Assembly: GCA_963995505.1 (NCBI GenBank)
Contig: OZ023181.1
Span: 12,768,221-12,832,220 of the forward strand
DNA length: 64,000 nt
From: Hypericum androsaemum
Lineage: Eukaryota; Streptophyta; Magnoliopsida; Malpighiales; Hypericaceae
Direction: 5' to 3'
The notes beneath the pieces are model-generated. The model ran no database searches and was not told where the DNA came from. It was given only the letters and a program-made list of their open reading frames with translations. Position numbers and translations under genes: made by a program. Below are positions 23,901 through 35,573 of this stretch, piece after piece (position 1 is the first letter of the stretch; each line of letters starts with the position of its first letter).

Positions 23901-26900
23901 CCTTTCTTGCATTTTCTTCCCTTTACTTGCCTTTTCATGCCTTTTCCTTGCCTTTTCTTGCCTTTTCCTTGCCTTATCTTGCATATTCTTGCCTTTTCAT
24001 GCCTTTTCTTTCCTTATCTTACCTTTTCTTGCCTTTTCTTAGCCTTTTCCTTCCTTTTCTTGACTTTTCCTTGCCTTTTCTTTCCTTTTCTTACCTTTTG
24101 ATGCCTTTTCTTGACTTATCATACATTTTCTTGCCTTTTCATGCCTTTTCCATGTTTTTTCTTGCGTTTTCATGCCTTTTCTTGCCTTTTCTTGGCATGT
24201 CTTGCCTTTCCATGTTTTTCCTTGCCTTTTCTTGCCTTTTCCTTGCCTTATCTTGCCTTTTCCTTGCCTTTTCCTTGCCTTATCTAGCATATTCTTGCCT
24301 TTTCATGCCTTTTCCATGCCCCTTCTTTCATTATCTTACCTTTTCTTGCCTTTTCCTAGCCTTTTCCTTCCTTTTCTTGCGTTTTCCTTGCCTTTTCTTG
24401 ACTTATCTTACATTTTCTTGCCTTTGCATGCCTTTTCCATGTTTTTTCTTGCCTTTTCATGCCTTTTCTTGCCTTATCTTGCCTTTTCTTGGCATATCTT
24501 GCCTTTCCATTCCTTATCATGCCTTTTCTTACATTTTCTTGTCTTTTCATACCTTTTCCTGCCTTTTCTTTCCTTTTCTTGCCTTTCCTTGCCTTTTCAT
24601 ACCTTTTTTTGCCTTTTCCTTGCCTTTTCATTTTTTTCTTGCCTTTTCTTGCCTTAACTTGCCCTTTCTTTCCTTTTCTTGCCTTTTCTTGCCTCATCTT
24701 TAATTTTCATTTCTTTTCTTGCATTTCCTTCCCTTATCTTGCCTTTTCTTTCCTTTTCCTTGCCTTTTCTTTCCTTTTCTTGTCTTTTCTTGCCTTATCT
24801 TGCATTTTCTTGCCTTTTCCTTTCTCATTTTTTCCTTTTCTTGCCTTTCCTTCCCTTTTCTAGCCTTATGTTGCCTTATCTTGCCTTTTCTTGCCTTTCC
24901 TTCCCTTTTCTAGCCTTATGTTGTCTTATCTTGCCTTTTCTTGCCTTTTCATGCCTTATCTTACATTTTCTTGCCTTTTCATGCCTTATCTTACATTTTC
25001 TTGCCTTTTCATGCCTTTTCCGTGCCTTTTCTTGCCTTTTCTTACCATTTCTTTCCTTTTCCTTAACTTATCTTGCCTTATGTTGCCTTACCTTTCCTTT
25101 TCTTCCCTTTTCTTGCCTTTTCATTCCTTTTCTTGCCTTTTCTTGCCTTATCTATCCTTTTTTTGCCTTTTCCTTACCTTTTCTTGCCTTATCTTGCCTT
25201 TTTCTTACCTTTTCATGCCTTTTCTTGCCTTTTTTTTCATTTTCTTGCCTTTTCCTTGCCTTTTCTGGACTTTTCTTTCCTTTTCTTGTCTTTTTCTTGC
25301 CTTTTCTTTCCTTTTCTTCCCTTATCTTGCCATATCTTTCTTCATCTCTCCTTTTCTTGCATTTCCTTCCCTCATCTTGCCTTATCTTGCCTTTTCTTGC
25401 CTTTTCTTACATTTTCTTGAGTTTTCATGCCTTTTTCTTGCCTCATCTTTCCTTTTCTTGCCTTATCTTGCCTCATCTTTCCTTTTCTTGCCTTATCATG
25501 CCTTATCTTGACATTTCTTACCTTTTCATTCCTTTTCCTTGCCTTATCGTGCCTTATCTATCCTTTTCTTTCCTTTACTTCCCTTTTCTTGCATTTTCTT
25601 GCCTTATCTTTCTTATCTTGCCTTTCTATTCCTTATCTTGCCTTTTCTTACCATATCTTGCCTTTTCTTGCCTTTTCATGGCTTTTCTTGCCTTTTCTTA
25701 CTTTTTCTTGCCTTATCTTTCCTTTTCATTCCTTTTCTTGCTTTTCTTGCCTTTTCCATGCCTTATCTTTCCTTTTCTTGCCTTTTCATTCATTTTCTTC
25801 CCTTTTCATGCCTTTTCTTGCCTTAGCTTTCCTTTTCATACCTTTTCATGCCTTTTCCATGTCTTTTCTTTCCTTATCTTTCCTTTTCTTTGCCTTTTCT
25901 TGCTTTATTTTTCCTTTTCTTTCCTTTCCTTGCCTTATCTTGCCTTATCTTGCCTTTTCTTGACTTATCTTGCCTTTTCTTGCCTGTTTATTCCTTTTCT
26001 TTGCCTTTTCTTGTCTTATCTTTCCTTTTCTTTCCTTTCCTTGCCTTTTCTTTCCTTTTCTTGCCTTTTCTTGACTTATCTTGCCTTATCTTGCCTTTTT
26101 ATTCCTTTTCTTGCTTTTTCTTGCCTTATCTTGCCTTTTCATTCCTTATCTTGCCTTTTCTTACCTTATCTTGCCTTTTTCTTGCCTTTTCTTATCTTTT
26201 CTTTCCATTTCTTGCCTTTTCATGCCTTTTCCTTGCCTTTTCTTGCCTATTCTTTCCTTATCTTGCCTTTTCTTGCCATTTTCTAGCATTTTCTTTCCTT
26301 TTCTTACATTTTCTCACCCTTTCTTTCCTTTTCTTAAACTTTCTTGCCTTTTCTATCCTTTTCTTGCCTTTTCGTGCCTTTTCCTTGCCTTATCTTGCCA
26401 TTTATTGCCTTTTCCTTGCCTTTTCTTTCCTTTTCTTGCCTTATCTTGCCTTTTCCTTGCCTTCTCTGTCCTATTCTTGCCTTATCTTGCCTTTTCTTAC
26501 CTCATCTTTCCTTTTCTTTACTTTTCTTGCCTTTCCTTCCTTTTTCTAGCCTTATCAAGCCTTTTCTTGTCTTTTCTTGCCTTATCTTGCCTTTTCTTTC
26601 CTTTTCTAGCCTTTTCTTGCCTTTTCTTTCCTTTTTTTTCTTGCATTTTCCTTGCATTTTCTTTCCTATTCTTGCCTTATCTTGCCTTTTCTTGCCTCAA
26701 CTTTACTTTTTATTTCCTTTTCTTGCCTTTCCATCCCTTTTCTTGCCTTATCTTACCTTTTCCTAGCCTTTTCTTTTCCTAGCCTTTTCTTTCCTTTTCT
26801 TTCCTTATCTTACCTTATCTTGCCTTTTCATTCATTTTCCTTTCCTTTGCTTGCCTTATCTTTCCTTTTCTTGCCTTTTCATTGCTTGTCCTTTCCTTCT

Positions 26901-27417
26901 CTTGCCTTATCTTTCCTTTTCTTTCCTTTTCATTCCTTTTCCTTGCATTTTCCTTGCCTTATCTTGCCTTTTCTTTCCTTATCTTGCCTTTTCTTTAATT
27001 TTTCTTGCCTTTTCTTTTTTTTCTTTCCTTTTCTTGCCTTAACTTGCCGTTTCTTGCCTTTTCCTTGCCTTTTCTTGACATATCTTATCTTACCTTTTCT
27101 TCCCTTATCTTACCTTTTTATTCCTTTTCTTTGCCTTTTCTTACCTTTTTATTCATTTTCTTCCCTTTTCATGCCTTTTCTTGCCTTAGCTTCCCTTTTC
27201 ATGCCTTTTCATGCCTTTTCCATATCTTTTCTTTCCTTTTCTTTGCCTTATCTTTCCTTTTCTTTCCTTTCCTTTCCTTTCCTTTCCTTGCCTTATCTTG
27301 CCTTATCTTGCCTTTTCTTGACTTATCTTGCCTTATCTTACCTTTTTATTCCTTTTCTTAGCCTTTTCTTGCCTTATCTTTCCTTTTATTTCCAATCCTT
27401 GCCTTTTCTTGCCTTAT
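17976..27417 (+). repeat. Satellite block 2: degenerate decamer array
   Basis: About 9.4 kb of the same decamer satellite, with the same strand polarity as block 1. Local duplications are visible, for example a TTATGCCTTTTCTTTCC module repeated at 18714-18786, and a TTTTCTTCACTTATC module at ~23450 and ~23520. The last 2 kb (about 25400-27400) share ordered rare variants with 51000-53000 and 55900-56590 in the later blocks. Examples are the TTCTTATCTTGCCTTTCTATT stretch at ~25612 (with counterparts at ~51033 and ~55967) and TTTTATTCATTTTCTTCCC at ~27147 and ~52629. No gene is supported. Confidence 0.96.
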
Positions 27418-27420
27418 CAA

Positions 27421-28186
27421 TGATAAGAACGTCGACAGGAGATTCACAACGGACCATGCTACTTTGGATGGAACAGACCGCAACCCACGAATTCGAGCCT
27501 TGCCAGAACCTTGGTTTGGAAGAACCGCAACCCAAGCAATGGAATTTTGTGAACCGATGGTCCAAGTCGAATCACGCCACTAACGATGATGGAAGAATCG
27601 TTTGATAAGTGAAAAAGTTTTGCTCAAGCTAAGCAATCCAGCAAATTAGAAAGAACACACAAGGAGATTCATAACTCACAAGAATTTTCAATCTCAAAAG
27701 TTCATCCTTTTTATTGCTATGAGACCTCTTATATAGGCTCCAAAGTACCAAAGTATTCCTAAACAAGCTAACTCCTAAAAAGGAGTTCAAAGGCTGGCCA
27801 AAACTCTCTTTCCTAATCTAAGGATATTCTGGCCGAATTATTCAACTAAAATGGGAAATAATCTAAGCAAATAATATCTAATAGAATAACTAATAGCTGC
27901 ACGTCCTAAACCAGTAGATACACGGACTAAATAGGCTGATTCTTCTTGATTCTCCATGTGTGCATGCATCCAGAAGTTTACGTGCATGTCAAGCTTCCAA
28001 AATAGCCTCTATCACGTGCATGGGCTTTGCATGGGCCTCATGCACGTCCTTGCACTTGTACGCACCGGCTTGAGCCCAGACTTCTTGCACTAATCCATTA
28101 AGTTTTGCTTGAAACTTTTGGCTCTTGCTCGTGTCATCGGCCCAATTGGTACTTGCACTTGCTGTGAGTCTTGTAGCTTCACATCA
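27421..28186 (-). repeat. 3' LTR of element B
   Basis: At 766 bp it starts (minus strand) TGATGTGAAGC beside the polypurine tract and ends TTCTTATCA, with TTG following before satellite. It differs from the 5' LTR (768 bp) by only scattered substitutions, about 6 in the first 180 bp compared by eye. A TATATAAGAGG promoter motif lies at about 27728-27738. The first ~100 bp of the LTR is coding for the polyprotein tail. Confidence 0.92.
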
Positions 28187-28476
28187 TTCCCCTCCGCTTG
28201 AAAAGGATTTGTCCTCAAATCGTCACCTACATCAAACGGACTCAAATCAGTAACATTGAAAGAAGCACTAACACTATACTCACCTGGCAGGTCAAGCTTG
28301 TAGGCATTGTCATTGATGCGTTCAAGCACTTGAAATGGACCATCTCCCTGTGGTAGCAACTTTGAACGTCGTTGCATGGGAAAGCGTTCCTTTCTCATGT
28401 GCAACCAGACCCAATCACCAGGCTCAAAGACAACCTTGTGCCGTCCTTTGTTTGCTTGTCTCGCATAGTGCTCCGT
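28090..28476 (-). pseudogene. pol: Element B pol: integrase C-terminus with tail encoded in the LTR
   Basis: This holds [20 protein letters not shown] and [20 protein letters not shown], followed by [20 protein letters not shown], the conserved end of family-2 integrase. Translation passes the polypurine tract into the 3' LTR and encodes [14 protein letters not shown] before an early stop. The equivalent region of B's own 5' LTR keeps the frame for about 40 residues more, so the 3' copy has gained a frameshift. The GP(M/I)TRARA motif recurs in D and in the LTR fragment at 56636. From memory it resembles the C-terminal motif of group A CRM chromoviruses, proposed to act in centromere targeting. 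That identity is an inference. Confidence 0.85.
28187..28198 (-). promoter_or_regulatory. Polypurine tract of element B
   Basis: The minus strand reads AGCGGAGGGGAA directly before TGATGTG, the 3' LTR start. One C interrupts the purine run. Confidence 0.8.
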
Positions 28477-28992
28477 TCATTTCTCTATGTTCATTTGCGC
28501 CCTCTCATGCAGTTGCTTGACAAATTTAGCCTTCCTCTTGCCATCTAAGTTAACATGCTCACTCGAAGGCAAAGGTGATAAATCCAATGGAGTCAAAGGA
28601 TTAAATCCATAAACAAGCTCAAATGGTGAGAATTGAGTAGCAGAATGAACTGAACGATTATAAGCAAATTCAACATGTGGCAAACATTCTTCCCAAGTCT
28701 TAATGTTATGCTTGATAAGTGCTCTCAATAAAGTAGACAAAGTCCTATTTACAACTTCAGTTTGACCATCAGTTTGTGGATGACAAGTAGTAGAAAATAA
28801 CAACTTGGTACCTAACTTACTCCACAAGGTCTTCCAAAAGTAACTCAAGAACTTAGCATCCCTATCAGAAATAATAGTTCTAGGCATACCATGCAACCTA
28901 ACAACTTCTCTAAAGAACAAATCAGCAATGTTTGAAGCATCATCAGTCTTATGACATGGAATCCACTGACACAAAGATTGAATCCCTTCCAC
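28477..28992 (-). pseudogene. pol: Element B pol: integrase core, second half
   Basis: From [21 protein letters not shown] it runs through the second catalytic Asp (SDRDAKF) and the Glu ([13 protein letters not shown]) to MNIEK. It ends in a TGA that replaces an Arg codon present in element D. Upstream it is out of frame with the preceding fragment because about 26 bp present in D are missing near 28970. The ATG at 28992 is in the wrong context and is not a real start. Confidence 0.88.
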
Positions 28993-29734
28993 GTTTAGTC
29001 CTAGGTAGTCCTAACACAAAATCCATAGAGATATCAATCCAAGGCTCACTAGGTATAGGTAGTGGGGTATACAAACCGTGGGGTTTTACCTTTGACTTGG
29101 CTTGCTTGCATGTGATGCAACACCCACAAACTCTTTCAACGTCACGCTTCATGTGTGGCCAATAGAAGTGATCTTGCAGCATTGCCAAAGTCTTTGCGAT
29201 TCCAAAGTGCCCCATCAATCCGCCTCCAAGTGCCTCCTGAATTAGCAACTCTCGCATAGAACAATTAGGCACACAAAGTTTGTTCTCAGGAAATAGGTAA
29301 CCTTCATTCCGAAAAAATTTACCACTTGCACTCCTCTCCGTAGCTCGGAACAGATCACCAAAATCAGTATCATCATCATACAACTCTTTAAGATGTTCAA
29401 AACCAATTAACTTCGCATCAAGAGTTGAGATCAAAGCATACCTTCGCGATAGGGCATCAACTACTACATTTTCCTTACCTTGCTTGTAGCGAATGACATA
29501 AGAAAATGTCTCAATGAACTCCACCAATCGTGCATGCCTCCTATTCAACTTGTGTTGCCCCTTTAAGTGCTTGAGTGATTCATGATCAGTGTGGATCACG
29601 AATTCCTTGGGCCACAAGTAATGCTGCCATGTTTCCAATGTTCGAACTAGTGCATACAACTCCTTGTCATAAGTTGGATAGTTCAAGGTTGCTCCACTTA
29701 GTTTCTCACTAAAGTAGGCAATTGGTCTCCCTTC
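28949..29734 (-). pseudogene. pol: Element B pol: RNase H end and integrase N-terminal half
   Basis: It begins right after the nonsense codon at 29735. It contains the rest of RNase H ([25 protein letters not shown]), the HHCC domain ([11 protein letters not shown]...[11 protein letters not shown]) and the first integrase Asp ([12 protein letters not shown]). The frame is lost at about 28970 through the ~26-bp deletion. One HHCC-region residue differs from D (CCITC where D has RCITC), but both zinc-binding Cys remain. Confidence 0.88.
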
Positions 29735-30589
29735 TTACATGAGGACAGCTCCAATCCCTATACCTGAGGCATCACATTCAACTTCAAAGGTTTTAGCAAA
29801 GTTAGGCAAAGCCAACAAAGGAGCATTAGTCAACTTCTCTTTGATGAGTTGGAATGAGTTCTCTTGAGCTTCTCCCCAACTAAATCCAACGTTCTTCTTG
29901 ATGACTTCAGTGAGGGGCGCGGCTAGGCTACTAAAGTCTTTCACGAACCTCCTGTAAAAGCTAGCTAAGCCGTGAAAATTTCGAACATTAGCAACACTTG
30001 TAGGACTTGGCCAGTCCCGGATGGCTCGGATCTTCTCCTCATCAACCTGTATCCCGTGAGCACTAACAACAAAACCCAAGAATACAAGTCTATCTGTGCA
30101 AAAGGTGCACTTCTTCAAGTTGGCAAACAATTGATCCTCTCTAAGTGCATCTAGGATAGATTTCAAATGCCCTACATGATCCTCTAAACTCGTACTATAA
30201 ATGAGTATATCATCAAAGTACACAACGACAAATTTGCCAATGAATGGACGTAAGACATGATTCATAAGGCGCATGAATGTACTAGGTGCATTAGATAACC
30301 CGAACGGCATGACCATCCACTCATACAACCCATATTTTGTTTTAAAAGCAGTCTTCCACTCATCTCCTTCTTTCATCCTAATCTGACGATAACCACTTTT
30401 TAAGTCAATCTTAGAAAACATGCAAGATCCATGCAACTCATCTAACATGTCATCTAAGTGAGGAATAGGGTGACGATATTTTACCGTGATGTTGTTGACA
30501 GCTCGGCAATCAACACACATCCTCCATGATCCATCCTTCTTAGGCACAACTAGGACTGGAACAGCACATGGGCTCATGCTTTCTCTCAC
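29735..30589 (-). pseudogene. pol: Element B pol: reverse transcriptase and start of RNase H
   Basis: The RT core is intact, from [20 protein letters not shown] through the YFDD catalytic motif at 30220-30209 to the RNase H start [18 protein letters not shown] replaces the Gln codon seen in element D. At its 5' side a 2-base insertion (about 30588) throws the upstream protease-containing frame out of register. The ATG at 30589 comes from this shift and is not a translation start. Confidence 0.9.
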
Positions 30590-32021
30590 GTGTACCCTTT
30601 TTCCAAAAGCTCATTGACTTGCCTCTCAAGTTCCTTTGTTTCCTCAGGATTACTTCTATATGCGGGGCGGTTAGGTATGGTAGCTCCTGGAACAAAGTCA
30701 ATTTGATGCTCAATCCCTCGTATAGGTGGTAATCCAGCTGGTAGCTCTTCGGGAAAGACATCCTTGTAGTCCTGCAAGAGAGAAACAACCATTCTAGGCA
30801 AGTGTGGCTCAAGTTCATTAGTGATCAAAAGTGTCTCCCTACACCGAAGTAAGATCATAGACTTTTTTTCAAAACAAGCTTGCTTGATTTCACTAGCTCC
30901 CATATAATAGTTCTTTTTCCATCCCTCGGATTTTCTCTCAATGGCCGATTTCAATTCTGGTTTTCCGGCTTCTTTTGCTCGCTCCATTGTATCCTCTCTT
31001 TTGGCCGTTTTTCCTTTCTGTTTTTCGGCTTCTTCTCTCCTCTCAATTCGTTTCTTTTGCTCACTTTTTTTTCTCTCATCACTTTCTTTTTGTAACTTTA
31101 TCTGATCTTCACAAACTTGTGATGGCGCTAAGGGTGCCAAAGTGAACACACGCCTATTGAGTGTGAATGAGTACTTGTTGGTGTGTCCGTCATGAGTTAC
31201 TCTTCTATCAAACTGCCACGGCCTCCCCAACAGTAGATGACTAGCTTGCATTGGCACAACATCGCACAACACTTCATCTTCGTACTTGCCAATGCGGAAT
31301 GTCACTAGCACTTGCTTCTCCACTCGTACTTCTCCACTATCATTCAGCCATTGCAGCTTGTAAGGTTTAGGGTGTTTCTTCGTGAGTAACCCTAACTTCT
31401 CAACCATAGTAGTGCTTGCCACGTTAGCACAGCTGCCTCCATCAATGAGGACACTACACACCTTGTCCTTGACATAACACCTTGTATGGAAGATATTCTC
31501 CCTTTGTGCTTTGTCATCTTCTTCTCTTGCTTGCAAGTTCAAGGCTCTTCTTGCCACTAGAGTGAGTCCTTCAGGAACTTGAATTTCCTCTTCGGATACG
31601 TCTTCCAATGAAGGCATGCTATCATGATCTGAATCTTCTCCTTCTGTTACGACCTCCCCACTCTCTCTAATCACCATAATCTGTTTGTTAGGGCATTCAC
31701 TTGAGATGTGCCCCCTTCCTTGACACTTGAAGCACTTGATATCACGGTTTCGTGTGGGAGTGGCTTCCACCTTCTTTTGAGAATTGGCATTGGAACTCTC
31801 AGTCTTGTGCTCTATCTTGGTTGCCTGTGGGTTGTCAAATTTCTTTGAATAGTTTGGCTTCCAATTAGCACTTGATGTAGCTCTTGTCCCTCCTCCTCCT
31901 CTCTTCAGTTGCTTCTCAATTTTCATGGCCATATGCACCATGTCCTCCAACTCCACATAGTGTTGTAACTCTACTTTGTCATGGATCTCAGGATTGAGTC
32001 CATTCAAGAAACTTGCCATGG
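30586..32021 (-). pseudogene. gag-pol: Element B gag C-terminal half, zinc knuckle and protease
   Basis: It resumes B's coding sequence on the downstream side of element C with [20 protein letters not shown]. The CCHC knuckle [14 protein letters not shown] lies at about 31738-31690, and an acidic spacer follows. The retropepsin active site is [13 protein letters not shown] near 31455-31415. After [12 protein letters not shown] comes a Lys/Glu-rich segment, then [20 protein letters not shown] leading to RT. The frame ends at 30586 through the 2-base insertion. Gag would form the particle and the knuckle would bind RNA; the protease would process the polyprotein. Confidence 0.9.
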
Positions 32022-32026
32022 TAGCT
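32022..32026. repeat. Target-site duplication of element C, left copy (TAGCT)
   Basis: TAGCT is repeated at 37568-37572. With one copy and element C removed, the flanking halves of B's gag line up in frame with the uninterrupted gag of element D, which confirms the insertion breakpoints. Confidence 0.93.
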
Positions 32027-32496
32027 TAGTGTGGGCAACGAAGCGTGATCAAACTTTGGAACGAACAATGAAAGGTAAAGCTCTAATCTGCTCCTTCCGA
32101 AGCTCAACTAGAGAGTTGCTTGATTTAATAAGCGGCCAGCTAGGGCAAATCACTCAGAATTCGTGCAAATCCATGCACGAAAGGAAAGCTCACTCGCTCA
32201 GGGTTTTTGGATTTCAATTCACTGTGCGTTTATTCCAATCAAAAGAAACACATATAGGGGCGTGATTTAAGGCGTGTCTTGAAGGGCATTAATCACGCAT
32301 CTCCTCACATTTCGGCCCGCCTTAAACCATCTGTAACCGCCTATATTTAAATGTCACCATTGAGCCTTATTACATTCGGAAATAAAGAGGAAATGAAGAG
32401 TTCGGACAGCTTGTGAATTAAATGAAACTCGGACAGCTCGCAATGCAAGCCATGCGCACGTACGTTGCACCTTATTCTTCGAGGCTTCCTACGCCA
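32027..32496 (-). repeat. 3' LTR of element C
   Basis: 470 bp, minus-strand start TGGCGTAGG and end CCCACACTA at the target duplication. Compared with the 5' LTR it lacks an 18-bp duplication (ATGCAAATCCATG type) and has a 9-bp segment the other lacks. A TTTAAATATAGG TATA-like stretch lies near 32340-32352. Confidence 0.92.
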
Positions 32497-32507
32497 TCCT
32501 CCCCTGC
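32497..32507 (-). promoter_or_regulatory. Polypurine tract of element C
   Basis: GCAGGGGAGGA on the minus strand, directly upstream of the TGGCGTAGG LTR start and just after the pol stop at 32519. Confidence 0.82.
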
Positions 32508-32518
32508 TTGAGAAGATG

Positions 32519-33100
32519 CTAGTCCCGAGCAGCCAGCTTACTAGGAAAAGGAAGAGGATCATAGTAGGGTGTCAAGTCCGCGACATTGAAGGTCTTGGAC
32601 ACTCCAAACTCCTCAGGGAGATCAACCACTTAGGCATTATCATTCACACGCCTCATGATCTTGTATGGACCGAACCTCCTTGCTTGAAGCTTGCCTCCCA
32701 TGTTGGAGGGCATCCTCTCCTTCCTAAAGTGCACCATAACCTGCTCTCCTGGCTGGAAAATTCGCTCCTTTCTTCGAGCATCCACTCGCTGCTTCTCTTT
32801 GCCATACGTATCTTCCAACCTCTTCTTCACAGCATCAAGCACGGATTGAACGTGCTCCGCGTACGAAATGGCAGCTGCATTGGCTCGTGGAGGCCTTGGC
32901 ACACTAGACACATCCACAAGATGATTAGGGACCTTCGTGTACACCCAAGAGAAAGGAGACTTCCCTGTGGACCGATGTATCGCGCCATTATATGCAAACT
33001 CAGCTATGGGAAGTGCAAGATCCCATTGGCGCTTCCTCTCATGATAAAGGCTTTGGAGAAGATTCCCAAGTGTACGGTTGGTTGCCTCAGTCTGTCCATC
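32519..33100 (-). pseudogene. pol: Element C pol: integrase C-terminal part (after 19-bp deletion)
   Basis: This frame continues integrase after the deletion. It starts at the Gln/Thr/Glu segment containing the third catalytic residue, then KVPNHLVDVSSVPRP, FQPGEQVMVHFRKERMP and RRVNDNA. A TAA replaces the Tyr codon of element A at about 32629. Beyond the stop the same frame still reads the LTPYYDPLP-type end to the natural stop at 32519. Together with the deletion this leaves no functional integrase. Confidence 0.85.
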
Positions 33101-34698
33101 GTGCTAAATTTGAGGGTTGCATCGAACATCCTCCAAAGTGTCTTCCAGAAGCTCGCAAGAAACTTCGTGTCACGATCAGAAACAATGGACTTTGGCACTC
33201 CATGCAGACGTACCACCTCCCTAAAGAAGTGTTTAGCCACGACACTCGCATCATTTGTCTTTTTGCATGGAATGAAGTGCGCCATCTTCGACAACCTGTC
33301 CACAACAACAAAAATAGAATCTGCCCCCCTCGGGGTACGAGGTAATCCTACCACGAAGTCCATGCTCAAGTCTTCCCAAATTGCTTCAGGAATGGGGAGA
33401 GGTGTGTAAAGGCCAGTATTGTGTACGCTGCCCTTAGTTTCTTGACACACTCGGCAATGCTTCACAAAGTTGGCAACCTCCTTCGTCATTTTCGGCCAGA
33501 AAAATCTTTCTTGCAATGAGACCAAAGTCTTGTCACGACCAAGATGAGCTGAGAGAGCCCCTCCATGCAACTCCCACATTAATTGATCGCGTAAAGATGT
33601 CTTAGGAACGCACAACTGATTCCCTTTCATCAAGTAACCATCCTGCAAGAAATAATCTTCGTAGCCTTGGCCATCTTTGCACTTCATCCACACCTCACCA
33701 AAGTCTTCATCCTTCTCATATTGCTCACGAAGACAATCAAAAGCAGTGATCATTCCCCTCAATTCAGTAAGCAACATTACCCTCCTACTCAATGCATCGG
33801 CAACCACATTCAGAGTTCCACTCTTGTGCACGATTTTAAATGGAAACTTTTGCAAGTATGTACACCAATGTGCATGCATGGGATTACTCAACTTTGATTG
33901 ATCAAATAAGAATTTCAATGCTTGATGATCAGAATAAAGCACGAATTCCTTACCAACCAAGTAGTGTTCCCACGTCCTAAGAGCTCGGACAACCGCGTAG
34001 AACTCCTTTTCATAGGTGGTCCATTTTTGCCTTGGTTCACTTAGCTTCTCGCTGAAGTAAGCTAGTGGACTCTTCTCTTGGGATAGGACAGCTCCTATTC
34101 CAAGTCCAGATGCGTCCACTTCAACTTCAAACAATTTGGCAAAGTCAAGAAGAGCTAGCACGGGTGCGGTGCTTAATTTCTCCTTCAATATCTGGAAGGC
34201 TCGATCAGCTCCCTCTCTCCACACAAAAGGAGAATTCTTCTTGAGTAGGTTCGTAAGAGGGGCAGCAACGATGCTAAAATCCCTTATGAACCTTCGATAG
34301 AAAGTTGCTAATCCAAGGAAACTCCTGACTTGACTCACGTTCGCAGGCACCGGCCACGAGCTAATAGCTTCAATCTTGGATTGGTCAACACGAATTCCTT
34401 CTTTCCCTACATTAAATCCCAAGAACAGAAGCTTCTCCTTCCAGAAACTACATTTCTTCAAGTTCACGTATAACTTATTATCTTGGAGAGCTTGAAACAC
34501 ATCTTGCAAATGGGTTACGTGATCCTCCTCAGTCTTGCTATAGACTAGGATATCATCAAAATACACCACAACGAAGGTGTCTAGGAAAGGCTTCAAGACT
34601 TGGTGCATAAGACGCATGAATGTGCTCGGAGCATTGGTGAGGCCGAAAGGCATCACGAGCCATTCGTATAAACCATCCCTCGTCTTGAAGGCAGTCTT
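33004..34698 (-). pseudogene. pol: Element C pol: RT second half, RNase H, integrase N-terminal half
   Basis: After the nonsense codon at 34699 the frame is open through [12 protein letters not shown], the YFDD motif at 34563-34552, RNase H ([30 protein letters not shown]), the HHCC domain (HLGRDKTL...[10 protein letters not shown]) and the first two integrase Asp residues ([17 protein letters not shown]). At about 33101 a 19-bp deletion relative to element A removes the STTAHPQT-type segment and shifts the frame, so the last ~30 residues before 33004 are nonsense sequence. Confidence 0.9.
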
Positions 34699-35573
34699 CT
34701 ATTCATCCCCGGGTCGGATCCTGATCAGGTGGTAGCCACTTTGAAGATCAATCTTAGAGAAAATAGTGGCACCACTAAGATTATCCAGCATATCATTGAG
34801 CCGTGGGATTGGGAAGCGATATCCAATCGTGATCTTGTTGATTGCACGACTGTCTATAGACATCCTCCATGTTTCATCCTTCTTTGGCATGAGAAGGGCA
34901 GGAACACCACAGGGACTCAAGCTCTCTTGCACGTATCCCTTATTCAGAAGATCCTGGACTTGCTCCCTCAAAATCTGATTTTCCTTCGGACTCATTCTGT
35001 AATGCGGCAAGTTAGGAAGAGTTGCACCCGGAATTAAATCAATCTGGTGCTGGATATCCCTCAAAGGGGGTAACCCCTCGGGCAAGTCTTCCTTCACAAC
35101 CTCGGGAAACATCTCAAATAACTTCACAATCTGATCAGGCACGGGCTCGAACTCTCCTTCTTCTGGCAATGACGAATGCTTCATCACCAAGAATTGACAC
35201 CAATCTGAAGCATTTAGATCTTCTACAAACTCGTGGGAGTAAGATACCATCGTCACTAGCTGCATGGTACTGTTTAATTGGATTCTCCCTTGCTTCGGCC
35301 TCCCAGGGAGTAAGGTGAATTGCTTGCTCCCCTTCTTAAGCTCATACGTGTTCTCCTTGCCTCTGTGTATGGCCTGATTGTCAAATTCCCACGGTCGGCC
35401 AAGGAGAATGTGGCAAGCGTCCATTTCAAGGACATCACAGTTCACCACGTCTTCGAACTTGCCAATTTTGATCGGGAGTGTGCACTTGGATGTCACCTTG
35501 ATCCCTCCCCCAGCTCGCACCCAACCAATCGAATAAGGAGCAGGGTGTGATGTAACTTGCAGCCCAAGCCTCT
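34699..35573 (-). pseudogene. pol: Element C pol: protease end and RT first half
   Basis: It carries the second half of protease (ACHILLGRPWEFDNQAI) and a linker resembling the start of element A in this window. RT begins [20 protein letters not shown] and runs to IRPGDE, where TAG replaces the Trp codon of A. Compared with A it has Ser for Cys in the WRM(C/S)IDS segment. It is separated from the upstream frame by the one-base deletion at about 35600. Confidence 0.88.
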